A stretch of DNA of 64,000 nucleotides from assembly GCA_932294295.1 (NCBI GenBank), contig OW028579.1:28593250-28657249 (forward strand), written 5' to 3'. This document shows, one piece after another, positions 43,267 to 55,863 of the stretch. Origin of the DNA: Alitta virens. Its lineage: Eukaryota; Annelida; Polychaeta; Phyllodocida; Nereididae. The notes beneath the pieces were generated by a model. The model was not told the origin of the DNA. It saw only the letters and a list, made by a program, of their open reading frames with translations, and ran no database searches. Each line of letters starts with the position of its first letter. Positions within the stretch are counted from its first letter, which is position 1. Position numbers and translations under genes: made by a program.

Positions 43267-46200
43267 TGTGAATAAATGGTTCAAATTTGAAAATTTCACA
43301 TCTGGTTTAGGATTAATAGTCCTGTCATTGGTCTGTCTCACTGATGTCTTTTGAAACAAAGTAATGAAATTCCTCTTGATTGTCTTTTCGAATTACATTC
43401 GTCTTGAAGATGAATGAATGTTCCATGTATGTTAGTCACACAATATTGTCACTATCAGTTACCCATTAATTTGTCATCTTCTATTTTTCATTCACATTAT
43501 ACTGCATTCTCGTGTGCAGTGACTCATTCATTGTCGTTCTGTCATCCCTTCAAATCATGTAGACATTTCCATCAATTTGACCTTACTATTCCTATTCCTA
43601 TCAATCAGTTAACATTATATAGGTTAATCCACTGCTTCCTGTAATCCAAATATGGCATATGATTCGATATCAAATGCGTGATGAAAGATAGGAGCCAAAG
43701 TACATTAAATACAGTTTCAGATGTCAATTTGGCTTCACACATGGCTGGCGGCCATGTTGTTTGTTTGTCACCATGGCAACCACCAGAGTGCACACTATTG
43801 GCTGAGGATGATCCAAGTGACCTAGATGTGCAGGCAAGCGTAGCGTGGTTAATGAAGCATGAAGGATCATGGATCCCTGGGGCCTTTAGTGTTATGTAAC
43901 ACTGTTTTTGACCCTAATGGATTATTGATTTATTTCGCAGCAGTTTAAAGTTGGCCATTTAATCTCTCTTTAAGGAGAAAGAAACTGCTAAGAACAATTT
44001 GAAATCCTCTGAGTGGATTCTGTTTGTTGTCTAGGACTCTTTGATCAATTTCAAGTGCTCTTCAAATTAATAACATTAAATCTCGAAATTGATAACATGA
44101 AATCTTAAAAAATTTAATTGCTCCAATTCTTAAATAGTTAAATTCTCTGATCAATTTCTTCCCAAGGTTAAAATAAAACCATGTGATTCAGCAAAAAAAA
44201 AATTTTTTTAAGATCAGCAACAAGACCCCTCATTTTTCCAAACAATTGTAAATCAGGTAGTAAATGATACACAGAAAGTGTTATTAATTTATTATAATAC
44301 TAGACATGGCACTTAGATATTCATACCCCTCAGTGGTCCCACGGATGGTCTTAATTGTGGGCTTCCTCTGTATTTTCATTTGATTCAATGATTTGAAGGC
44401 GTTAAAAATTGAGAAATTACCTTACGTTTGATAGTTTACTTTTGATAGCATGATGTTGTTTCTGCCTTTCTTTTGCTTGTTTGATTTACGCCTATTTAGA
44501 GATCAGATGTTTCCTTTTGTTCTCACATCATTTTTACGTCTGTTGGGTATTTTAGGCTTTTCGGAAACAATAGCCTTTTATTCCTTTTGTTCGATTAATG
44601 AATGCAATAAAACACAACAAAGGTGTTTTCTATACATTCCGGTACTGGGAATTCTGCGGTCTGCAGATGTTTCCTGAAATAGCTAACAGCCTAGAATATT
44701 TGAATAGATATTCAGCGACTGGAAAATATCAATGGATTTTTACGCTTTTATAAAACCTTTTCACAGCACCGTGTGCCTCCTCTTTTGATGTTAGTGTATG
44801 GTTACCATGGTAACATTTAGCAGAATTTCAGCAGCTTTTGAAGGTAGGGCTGCTGCCGCAGCTTAACAGTAGGGATGGTCCACAATGGTACTGCACTTAA
44901 ATGCACCCACCCTGCAGTTCCCCTGCAGTGCTGCAGGAGTTTTGGGATAAGTCCGAAAATTCTGGCTCGTCCGCTATTTTGGTCGCTTTTTGACGGGGAA
45001 GTGTTAAAATTTCAGACCAAACCTCAGCGAAGAGGTTTATGATTTGTACTGTACACTGGGAGTTATGTTGCTATAATTAGCGCATTATAATACAAGACCA
45101 TTTACAGCTAAAATGCAAGACATAGGGTTGAAATATTGCAGATCTCCTTGGTAACGCTGTTTGATTCTAAACCAAATAGAGCGGTAGGTTATAGATTGTA
45201 TGGCTCGTTATTTCGGAGAAGAGTTTTGATGTTGAAGATAATTATAACTTTGATTGGGTGAAAGCCTTTGAAGTCATTTCATAAGGGTTGTTTTCTGATA
45301 GTTACTTTGCTTCTGTGGGTTATAACGCACTGTTCTGTGAAAATGCATTTTTTGTCATACGTTTCACTTTGTGTTATGTCTTAACTTAACGATTGGAGTT
45401 GGAGGTCATGTGCGGAGAAAGCTACCTTTGTTGAATGGCTTTTGTTCATGTTGTGGTGTGTTTGCTTGATGTTCATTTTAGTCTGATTTTGCTGTCAGAG
45501 TTTATCGTACTACTCCCCTCTGTTGGCAAGACGCTGTCATCTTTTGAAGCACATCATCGATTGTGCGGCTGCAAAAATCAGGGGTAATGAGAGGATGTGG
45601 AAGGACACAGGCAGAAAGTCATGGAAGCGACAAATTCAATATCAATACCCGAGACATTGCCGTGCTCTCTATGTTGCATTACTTACACAGTCGACAAGAG
45701 TGCCAATCTCTTCCTATATTCATGCATCGCGATGTCCTTTTCTTGATTTCTTGATGCGTCGACCTTGTCCCAAGGGGACGGCAACAAAACTGGGTGGAAA
45801 GGACCTTCGCTTGCGTACAGTATTACTGTGTCTCCACGTCTGACCTTCGGTGGGCTAAGAGAGTTGTATATCCGAGTTGATATAGGGCTCATGAATATTT
45901 TGGTGGATCAGTATCATTTCAAATGATTGCTTTGTTCTGAAGGTTAGACCACAATGCTATGTTGGTGTATAAGACGGGTTAGCTGGTGGGGTTGTTGTTG
46001 TTTTCTATAGTAAATTAATGTCACTATAGATAGATAGATATATAGATGCTTTATTTTGATGGAAATGCTACAAAATTATTATACAGTAAGACATTTACAT
46101 GATGTTTACTATGAATTGTAATCTATTGTAAATATAGCTCCATCAGGAAACCACCTGAGCATTAGCTGTAATGGTGGCACCTTCAAAAAAAAGAAAGAAA

Positions 46201-49150
46201 ATTAAATTTAGATTAAACAAAAATAATTATGCTATTATTATAAGTTATACGAGACTAATAACGAGACTAATTTATTATATCAGAAAGTTTCACAAAAACA
46301 AATTGTATGGCTTAGGTTTCTTTCAGTTTGATTTGTTTGATTCTTTAGTAGGGCTTACCATTTACTTAAAAATTAGTTCGATGTTTTTCATTACATAAGC
46401 TTTCATTTGTACTCCTCAGAATTGTAGATATCCAATCATTCTCAAAACATTCAAACCATTAGCCCCAGCTTGGTAATCATTGCCTATCTTATATCTGCAT
46501 GATATTATTATAAATAACTACTACTTTAGTTCATCATCTAATTAGTATGCAGTTCAGAGGAATCATCTGAATCAACCACTGGCCTGTGAATGGTCAATGC
46601 AATTTCTGCTTATCACAACATGGCATCGGTTTTCATTGCAAAGATCAGCAGGAGGCATCTTTCGAAAGCTAGACGGCCATTGCCGGTGCAAAAGATTGTC
46701 TTAAATATACAACTGATCCAGATGTGATCCTAGAATAAGCCTCCATTTGTCTTTAAGAGGGCTGCGAATGCATGACTGCATATTACTGATACACAAAGGT
46801 ATAGTACAATGTCAAAGAATTTATTAGCCCCATGGGGAAAGTCTGTTACAAAAAGTGGCCATTCAAACTGAGAAAAGGTCTGATATTTTGAAAGTGATTG
46901 TTAGGTTTTATAGTGTAAGCACCTTTTTAAAAGAGTCATGATGTTCAAGTAAATGTAAGCAAAAGTTAGCAGAAAGGCAAGCAAGGTGTGTTTGTAGTCA
47001 CTAGATTGTGGATTGGTCATCTCTCAGTGAGGATTTCGGTGATAAACCATAGGAAAGACTTAGCCATAGGATGAAGTTTGAATCAAGTGGTAAGATATGT
47101 CATGATATTTTTTTACCTTCGTCAATTAAATATCTGTGAGACATTAGTACAGGCCAATGTACTACAAGTATTTGCATTTACTTCAATAGGCAATTTGCTT
47201 CAACTTCAAACTGGATCATGCAAAGATGACAATATAGAAACATTGAAATGTTGGGACGGCTTATGCACCAGCGAATGTTCATACAACATATTAAGCTACA
47301 TAGAGGCAGTATGTTATGCTGCATGCCCTGTACATCCTTAGGTTGCTCAAAAAAACATCCTTAGCATCATCAACCCTTCATCAATGCCTGCCTCTGCATC
47401 TTTGAAGATAAAAGGGTGTGGGGTTCCTTTCATTTTCCTGGTACAATTAGTTGACATAGGGTTGCTACATGTCGCTCGCCATGTTATTCACAAAGATGGT
47501 CATATGTAACGAGGGAAATCCCCTTTGTGTTGGTTTTTTCTTTGGAAGGGAATGTTATAATGTTGGTGTTTGATGCTTTGTGGCAGGGCTAACCATTAAA
47601 ATGGCAGATTCTAGTAACATTTAAGTAAATCAGTGGTTCTCTAGTATTTGTGCATGTAGTTGTGTTGGAACAAACAGTGCGTGGAATACAGAGACTGAGT
47701 ATCATTATTATCGAAATATGAATTTGGTTGAAATTCACTCTCTAGTTACTTTTTTAATCAGATTAAATGACGTCACAGCATAGAAAGGTACTGCATCCTA
47801 AATGCTACCAACAATAATTGACATATACAATGTAGTAAGGAAGCTCTTTATATTCCGTTTCAGCAAAAAAAAACCTTTCTACCCCACCTGAATTTTGAAA
47901 ATGGGCACACAACCATTATAATTAGATCTAATTGGTGCTGAACCATCATAGTAATTCAATTAGAGCATCCTTTTTGCTGTTATTAACAATGGTTATCATC
48001 CAGTAGTTTTAATTCTTGATAATTAAAATACATCGCTAGATTTTCCTGTTGTTTCATGAAATTGTAGTTAGCGAGATTTTGCTGAGTACATTATTCCTTC
48101 GATTTTTCCGTTCTTTTTTTTATGGTTTGCAAAATCCCCCGTTGGAGAATCTATCAAAAAAGCGATTAGCGGAGAACAGTTTTAATGCACCTTATGCATG
48201 AAATATTGCATGGATTAATGGGTATTAATGGGTTTCAACCTCTCTCCCTGTTCAGACCTTTAATGCCTGTCTTTGAACCTTTAAATCTAATGCTTTAGGG
48301 TCCTTGCCAGCAGAATTGATTATTTAAAGCTTTTGTAATGAAATTTTAAATGCTCTGTTCAAATTTTAAATTTAATGTAGTTGGTGTATCTAATCATTTG
48401 CGAGTTTGATATTTAAATTTTACTAGCTTCTAGATTTTATCGGCATATTGAAAGTGTTAAATTTCATATTTCATGGAAAATACGCCTTAATGTGCATCAA
48501 AGGAACCTTGCCAAAGACTACGGATCATTTTAAAAATGATAATAGATTATTTGAATGTCTAGGTGTAAGTGGAATATTAACTGTATTTCAAGAAAAATGG
48601 ATCATTAATTTATGCATCGTAAAATTTAGGAAAACTTCACTTCAATAGTTAAGCCAAACAGTGTTGTTGGTGGGAAAGTATTTTAGAAAGTTGATTTCAT
48701 AACGCTGAATTTTTTGTTTTCTGGTGAAAATTTTCTTATTCCAAGGGGGAAATAGAACGAGATGTGTTCATATTATTTCAAAACTTAAAGTAACCTCTAA
48801 AAATTTTGAATTTTTAAAAGTTATTGTTAAATATCAAGCAAGGAGCTTCACTTCTACCATTAATATTGATTACATGAGACGCTCTGTAAGTATATTGCCT
48901 CTGTTATTCATGTTAAGCTAAATCAACATTGCAGAATGCATTTAGTATGATTACTTGCTGTTTGTTCAGCACTGCTTCGGGCTGTCGTGGTTTTTTCGTC
49001 GGATAATTCCAATTTCTTAATGCGATGCTTAACGGCTTTGCAAATATTGGTGGTTAAAAGCATGAAGTGTTTTTCATAGTTTTTTGAATATTGTTTCAGG
49101 TCATTGTCACCTCAGAATTGTAAAGTATTCCAATTTTATTACCACATAGA
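43267..49150. other. Long presumed kinase intron, first part
   Basis: No exon could be supported. It contains the putative upstream region of the NHL gene, a plus-strand 72-codon ATG frame at 43681-43899 of unknown value, a perfect X-box palindrome at 44801-44814 and a short TAGA microsatellite at 46026-46046. Confidence 0.45.
44801..44814. promoter_or_regulatory. Palindromic RFX-type X-box
   Basis: GTTACCATGGTAAC, a perfect 14-bp palindrome matching the symmetrical RFX-factor site. Related sites: 5521, 7544, 7700, 8284, 22501 and 43767. Confidence 0.5.
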
Positions 49151-49425
49151 AATGTCAGCTCGGCTGAAGGTCACAGGTTCAATTCTCGGCCCTAGAGCTC
49201 TACATGAGCTGCAGCCCAGCTGGATGTCGATCACATGAGACATAAAGTTGGTGGTGCCTTGTCTCTATACTGGGACATGTAAAAGACCCCTCCCCCACCC
49301 ATGGGGTAAATGTATAACATGGTGTGGATTCCAAGCCTTATCATCTCATCATTATGTCTGCCTCTGACACCTGGACTAACTAAGCTTCAGACCTAGTAGC
49401 ATTAAGACAATGAACATGGAATTTT
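49151..49425 (+). mobile_element. SINE, best-preserved copy of the 'TCATCTCATCAT' family
   Basis: A tRNA-like head with B-box-like GGTTCAATTCTCGG (49168-49181), a middle 'actgggacatgtaaaagacc', the core 'aagccttatcatctcatcat' and a tail 'agacctagtagcattaagac'. Parts recur at 23140, 23920, 34735, 55215, 55300 and 62270. Confidence 0.8.
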
Positions 49426-49857
49426 TCCCATAGTGTAAACATGGAGTCTACTCTTGTCTCCATGGTGTAAATAGGACTTGATATGTGAACCATCTTTTGG
49501 TTAACTGTCATTGGGCCAGTTGTAAAACGGCTCATTAACCAAAGAGTAGATCTGCTAGATTATTAAATCAAGAAGGTGAGCCAATTCTCTGTTTTTTTTT
49601 AAGGAAAATTTACTGGCATTGACTTAACATTTCCGTGCTGATTGCAAAAATTTATTTGTCCTTGCAAAATAGTGATTAGATCTGAGGTAGTAAATCCCCA
49701 ACGACCTTACAGTTGTCACTGGCCAATGTTTATTGCAAGGTCAAAGATAAATTTGCATGTTACATGGTTCTGTCATTACCCCTTTCTTTCTTTTTCTATG
49801 ACATGTTCTTTTGCTGTTTGCATATTTTTTGGACTTGACTTATCTGTAAAGAAAGCC

Positions 49858-50040
49858 TAGCGCAGTGGTAGCGCACTGGTCTTCTAACCACTGGGTCCTA
49901 GGTTCAATTCCCAGTCAAGCCAAATTTGGATGGCTGTTCATCCATCATCTCATTGTCGTGGTTCCTGCCTGTCCTAATTAGCCCATCAGGTGCAGAAATA
50001 CAGGACGTAACTCCACCCACCTATCCTGGACTATTGAAGG
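49858..50040 (+). mobile_element. tRNA-derived SINE or tRNA pseudogene
   Basis: TAGCGCAGTGGT (A-box) and GGTTCAATTCC (B-box, exact consensus) lie 43 bp apart. An Arg-TCT-like anticodon arm is one base short, so folding fails. A non-tRNA body follows (cctgtcctaattagcccatc), as in a SINE. Confidence 0.7.
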
Positions 50041-53000
50041 ACCCAGTGCTGGTTATTGTAGAGTTATATAATTCCTATTCGCATCATGGTTAAGAACAGT
50101 AATATGTTTTGGAAATTTGCAACCCATGTATGGATCAGCACACGTCGGTTGCAAATTAATTGATGCTGTTACTCTGAAATGAACTATGATCAAGTAATCT
50201 CCTCAATGCAATCCTACTCAATCCAATTTAATCTGATGTGATCCATTCCGAACTGTTGTGAGCCATTATTTCCCATCTTTTGTTATCTTCGCAAGCAGTG
50301 ACATGCTTTTTTAGATGGATGATTACTTATCAGACGTCTGAGGAATAAGCCTTCTGATGTCATTCTTTCATTAACCAGGGTGGCCTGCTATTCCATGCAG
50401 AATATTGTTGTATTTTTCCCTCACTAGGATGTCATTTGTTTCATTGTGTAGGTAAGGAGCATAGTCTGTTAATATAATGCAGAATTCAGAGGAACATAAT
50501 GATCGAAAGTCTGTATTTCGTCTGACCTCCACTAGTGTAAAACCATAATTGATAGAAGTCATCAGTGAAATTCGAACCAGGACCTTATGACTTGGTATCC
50601 AAAAGTCTTTCCACATAGCTTGAAAGTTTGTCTTGGTGATTATGACCATTGTTTGGTGGAAATGACTCTTAATCTCTCATAATGATTTATTTGACAGTAT
50701 TTATGACAATTACAAAACTTGTTGAACTTGTCTCGTAAAGTTGAGAAATTAAGAAAGCTAAATCGAATTACGTAATGAATATAACAAATCCGAGTAATTT
50801 GTTAATGGACGAAAATTGCATTAAAGTCAAATGAACGCGTTGTTGGCATCGAAATTGAATAATTTAATGCTTCAACTACATTGCAAATTGCACTGCAATA
50901 AAACATCCCATGGTATGGACGCCATATTGCCTATTCAAGTATTGAGTTCTGGTTGTTCACTTCATGGAGTGAGCTTTGTGGCTAGGTAGCTACTAGCTAG
51001 CTACATCAAAGGCTTAATTTAAAAGAATTTTCTAATTTGTTTGTGTTGTGACAAAGAGTGGAACTCTCCCATAATGAAGTCTCCAAGTGGCTGGCTCCTT
51101 ATGTCACGTGGTCACGCCATCTGGTCGTCTAAGGCAACGGTCGTCATTGGCAACCTTTAAAGCACCTGCAACTTCAAAGTACAAGGAAATGACCTGGCTC
51201 TGTTTAAGGCTAGTTCATCACTTTTTGGGGGGAAAAAAGTTTTTGTCCATTGATTATATGGTCTGGAGTTAGAAAATAATGCTGTGATATCAATACCAGT
51301 TTGCCTTTGGCTGCTTTGAGGCTTTTTATCTCGTTTGGTCAAATGTAGGAAGTCGATTCTGCATTCGACAGTAGTATGGTCGGATGGCATAGTAGTCAGT
51401 AGCACAGTGGGATGCAGCTGAGCCACAAAGTGTGAGGTCGTAGGTTTGAAGCTGGGCTGAAGCTTGGTAGTTTAGTTGATGGTGTAGCCTGTTATCAGGC
51501 AGTTACATTGGTGACCTGTCTTTCTGTATAATGTTGTATCACAGACCTGAGACAGCATTAAATGCATATCTAATGGTTATTGTTGTGAAAACACCATGGG
51601 CATATCGAACTAGTTGATCTGTGTGCACCACCTCAAAACAATACAGCATTTATTTGGGCATTATACTGTACATCATAGAAGAGCTTGGACAAACTTCAAA
51701 CTTCTGGAATCCATACATACCATAGTGGAGTAAGTGCAAAAAGCTGCATCCATTTTTTTTTTTCATTTACTCATACATCTGTGCTGTAAGACCCGTTGAA
51801 CTTGCTGTGTAGCGTATTATGTCAGGGAGGTTTCCAGCTTCAAAAGGTCAGATCAATGGAGGGTTTCCCCTCTTCCTTTCAAAGAGCCTCAAATAACATC
51901 CAAACGACATTGCGGTAGACATTTCTTAGCTCTGAAGTTGGGTACTGAAGTAGAATGACAGAAGAGAGTATTGTTCTTTTGGTTTGGTGAATGTTATTGC
52001 TTATTTGGTTGGATGCCGAGTTTGAGATCACAAGGTCCTGGTTTCAGATCTTGATTCATAGTACAATTTAGGTTAGATTAAGGCAATTTAGAGCATTGGC
52101 GGAAATGTAATGTGAATTGTGGTGTCAAATAGAAATTAATCGGTTGATGAATTGTTCGGGCACTAAATTTCAGGAAACGTTGGTAACAAAGGATGATTTG
52201 GTTGGTTCGGTTATAGCACGGTTGTTTCTCCCCAGTGAGACATAAACTGGTGCAAAGCCTCTTTCAGTTCTATACGACAATATAGTCTGTACCATCATAC
52301 TTAGATCGTAGTTCAAAACTCTTCAAAACAACTTAATCCTTAGTTGTTCTTTGCTGTTCGATTCAAGACAATTTTTCTTCATGATAATTATGATTGGAGT
52401 CAAAAAAGCAATTTGTGTGCGATTGCCGTAGGACGGTGATGAAACCCAGCTTGGCAAATCTCCGGAAATTGTTTCTGATTTCAAAAAAAGTGTTTGACAT
52501 GATTTGAGGGGACTGATTTGCATGAAATAGAAGTGATTAGGCTTAATGAGAAAGCGGGGTCCTCTCGGATTAAGCTCGGATGAAAAATATTGCTTCTTTC
52601 TCAGTGTTCGAAGTAGAATGGATAAGAAAAATGACTGCGTATGAAGGAGATTTGCTAGTGCAAGAATAATGAGATAGTGCTTTGGCTACTTCAGACTTGC
52701 AACAGAATGTGAGATTTTGTGTGTCACTAAATGAAATGCCATTGTGAGCTGATGCTCTAGCACTGCAGTACTTTGCGAAAGCAGTTTTGGAGTCTGTACG
52801 ACTGTTATTGAAGCATATCTGCCATCATACGACAACTTTATAATATGTTCTTCAGGTTAAATGTAATGTAAGTTAAGTTTAGATAGGCCATCCCCGTTGC
52901 ATGAGGATTTGTTCCTTCGAAATAAAGAACACTCATCTCGAGGCTCAACTTATTTTCAAATGGCAAATGATGATTTTGGGGCCTGGATGAAGCTTATTCT

Positions 53001-55200
53001 TAAAGCATTATGTCACCTTGAGGCCATTTCTACTCGTAAAGTGATCTTTATTCAGGTTCTTAAGAAAGTCTGGAAAATAAGAATGCACATTAGGCCGTAA
53101 TGGAGATGTGCATTTACGAATAAAATGGCTCACTAGAAAATACTTGACCCGATAGATGTGCTTTTGAATTGTCTTTCTCATGGCGCTCGAGGCATATGAA
53201 ACTGAGCCTAAAAGTTGAGTTTTAAGTTTTGCAGAATGAGTTTTAATTCTGCAGAATGAGCAAAGTTTGAAATATTTGCTATGCCATCATTTTAGTTCAA
53301 TGTGTTTTTTAATAAGAAAAATTGTAAATGTCACATTTTAAATTGTTGGGGGAAATTTATCTCAATAATAATTATATATTAGTTTATCAGTAAAGTATTG
53401 AAAAAAAGTCTTTAAAATTAAGAATATATATATATATAAAGCACTTATTTCTAATGACAACTATTTGTCAAATTTGTTGTTTTCATTTAGAGAAGTGCTT
53501 GTATGAGCGCAACATATGTTTGTTAATTATGGGACTTTTCACGTTCTAATAGTATCTTTACACATTTGATATTGAGATGATGAGCTCCTTAATATTCTGG
53601 AATAAGTTTGAAAGCTGGTGTTCTATGAGAAACTAATTATTTTGACTGATTTATGTGCATTTCTCAGTGTTTCCTGTATTTTGTTTATGCAACTTGGGAG
53701 TGTTTATAAGAAAAAAGGGGAGAAAAGCTTATGTACCACAACCTAGAAATTAGATATATTACATGATTAATAACATATTCATTAAATCATTCATTGCTTA
53801 TTTGATTTTATAAACATGTGAGAGTGGTTGAATGATATCTGGTTTTTAGTATGTAAACCATAAGATGAAAAAAATAAGGTTTTCCCTCTATGTTTCTTTT
53901 TATGTGCCCAAAACATGATTATAAACACATGTTTTAAGGCATATGGCTTGTGTATGATAGATTAATCACAAAGAAGTGATAAAAGATTTTGATAAGTTCT
54001 TGGAAAACAGGGCAATTAGTGGCGAATGAGATCAAACAAGTTCTATGGTTCTAGGAACAAACTCTAAATATTGAAGAGGAAATGTGTAGGTTCTAGGAAC
54101 AAGCTCTAAATATTGAACTTGATTCAATGAATAGACAAAACTTGATAATTTAAGATGGCAAAAAGTATACTTTAGCATATCTAGACGAGAGTCAGATGAT
54201 GAAAAGCATCCTGTTAAAAATTACAGTTTCAGATTGGGGTATGTTTTTACATTTTGAATAATCAACTACAGACAGATTTAATCTAATAAACTAATATCTG
54301 GGTGGCACAGTGTGTTAGGTATTCACTTGTTCCTGTCACAGTCTTCAGTTTAATTCTTAATACCGCCATGAGCCAACTATAAACAAGATGCTATTTGCAT
54401 GAGATAGGCAGTGCCTATGCTGAAGGTAACGATAGACCCAAAATATGACGTAAATGTACGAAAATAAATGATTTATCATTAGAAATTGAAGAATACATAT
54501 TGGCAGGTGTTAGATTATGTACCTGATATTATTAAATTCTACTATTCTTAACAGAGACTATTGGAAAAATATCATGATATCAGTGCCATACAAATGCAAA
54601 CATGTTTGACAGATCCAAAATTCATCACTGATTCCTCCCTGCATTGATAACTACAAGGCACAGGTTGCTTGTGGTTTGGAGGTGTATCATGTATTGTTGT
54701 CCTTTGTACTGTTTCCATGGTGATGAGCATTATTGGCTCTACATGTAGCAGCAGTAGCATGTAGTGTGAAACTACATGTAGCTGGCATGGACCCATGTCA
54801 CAGCTTGTGATGAGCTGCAGACCAAGATCATATGTGGAGCAATAAATCTATGTTTTTATACCTTGTCTTAACTCTTTTGCAGGGCCATGTGTATGCTGTA
54901 CCTTTTTGTGGGGGTTCATTTTTTTTTTGTACTTTTTTGCAGCATATCTGTACTTAATTATAGCCAGGAAGCATGGAATTATGATTACATGTAAGATTAT
55001 GGCATTGAGTGATAAGTCTGGGACCTGGCCCACTCTGGTGGGCTTTGTGAGACTTTAGGGCAGGTAAATTTCTTAATGGGCAAGTGTATTGTTAGAATTG
55101 AGATCAATTAGTCACTGGCTACAATGAGTCCCTGGCCAGTTGATGCCTTATTCAAATGTACGTAGTGTTTGTGGACTGGCAAAATGATGCCCCACTCATG
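50041..55200. other. Presumed kinase intron, no gene recognised
   Basis: Contains short tandem duplications (53227-53262, and 54045-54070 with 54092-54117 sharing 'ggttctaggaacaa') and an AT microsatellite near 53424. Decayed tRNA-like heads lie near 51420, 52030 and 54330. None is a functional RNA gene. Confidence 0.45.
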
Positions 55201-55299
55201 GTATTATAGGTACTATTGGCTCATCATCTCATCATTATGTATGCCTTTAGTAAATAAGAATAAGAATCCTTTATTAGCTATACTGTATCTTCATGGGTA

Positions 55300-55490
55300 T
55301 GAAGTAGTTTGGGTGAGGCGTTTACTTGTCTGTGCCTTTATACTCATTGTCTATGCTGGGGCATGTAAAAGACCCCCACCAATGCAATAAGTCTTCCATG
55401 ATGTGGACTGCCATACTCAACTCATCATTATGTCTGCCTCAAGTACCCGGTTGTAAGCTTCAACCCCATTGAGACAATACAATGCGTTAC
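55300..55490 (+). repeat. SINE copy, 'TCATCTCATCAT' family
   Basis: Shares 'gggcatgtaaaagacccccac', 'actcatcattatgtctgcct' and 'taagcttcaacccca' with the 49151 copy. A shorter fragment with 'ctcatcatctcatcattatg' lies at 55218-55250. Confidence 0.75.
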
Positions 55491-55636
55491 AGTGAGTCTC
55501 CGTATAGTTCATATAATACACTACACTACAATTATTCAGAGAGAAAAGATTTCTTGTGAAGTAAATGTTATGTGGAATGCAGAAGCCTGTGAAATCAGTT
55601 GCACCTATTGATGAGTACTAAACAGCGGACATTGAC

Positions 55637-55763
55637 CTGTAATGGTCCCAAAGCGAGTCGTAGCTGTACCATTGTAGCTTGGAGATGCTAGTCTTACAGA
55701 CATCGACAGACAATAAACAGCAGCCAGAACAGCCATAGAATGGAGCTGCATGAACTTCTCCAT
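55637..55763 (-). CDS. Possible signal-peptide exon of an unidentified nested gene
   Basis: ATG at 55763-55761 with A at -3 and G at +4. It reads MEKFMQLHSMAVLAAVYCLS, then MSVRLASPSYNGTATTRFGT. This is a hydrophobic core with a plausible A-S/P cleavage region and an Asn-Gly-Thr glycosylation site. A possible donor ACAG|GTCAAT follows at phase 1. The TTRFGTIT-G ending faintly recalls the mature start of carboxylesterase-type proteins. No second exon was found, so it may be a chance frame. Confidence 0.25.
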
Positions 55764-55863
55764 GATACAAGAGACAGGGCCCTGGCAATGGCTTGATCCC
55801 GGTAATAAGTCATCAGCGAGTCTGTTCTTTGCATGCCGAGAGCAGTAGCAATGAGACCACAAG

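Noticed and set aside
43267..43359. N-terminal extension of the NHL protein (31 codons)
   Set aside because: It would need a TTG start; no ATG precedes the in-frame TAA, and the downstream ATG has an ideal context.
45523..45843. 106-codon plus-strand frame
   Set aside because: Overlaps other frames on both strands and shows no recognisable domain or splice signals tying it to the kinase.
49858..49925. Functional tRNA-Arg gene
   Set aside because: A and B boxes are present but the anticodon arm is a base short and acceptor pairing is poor.
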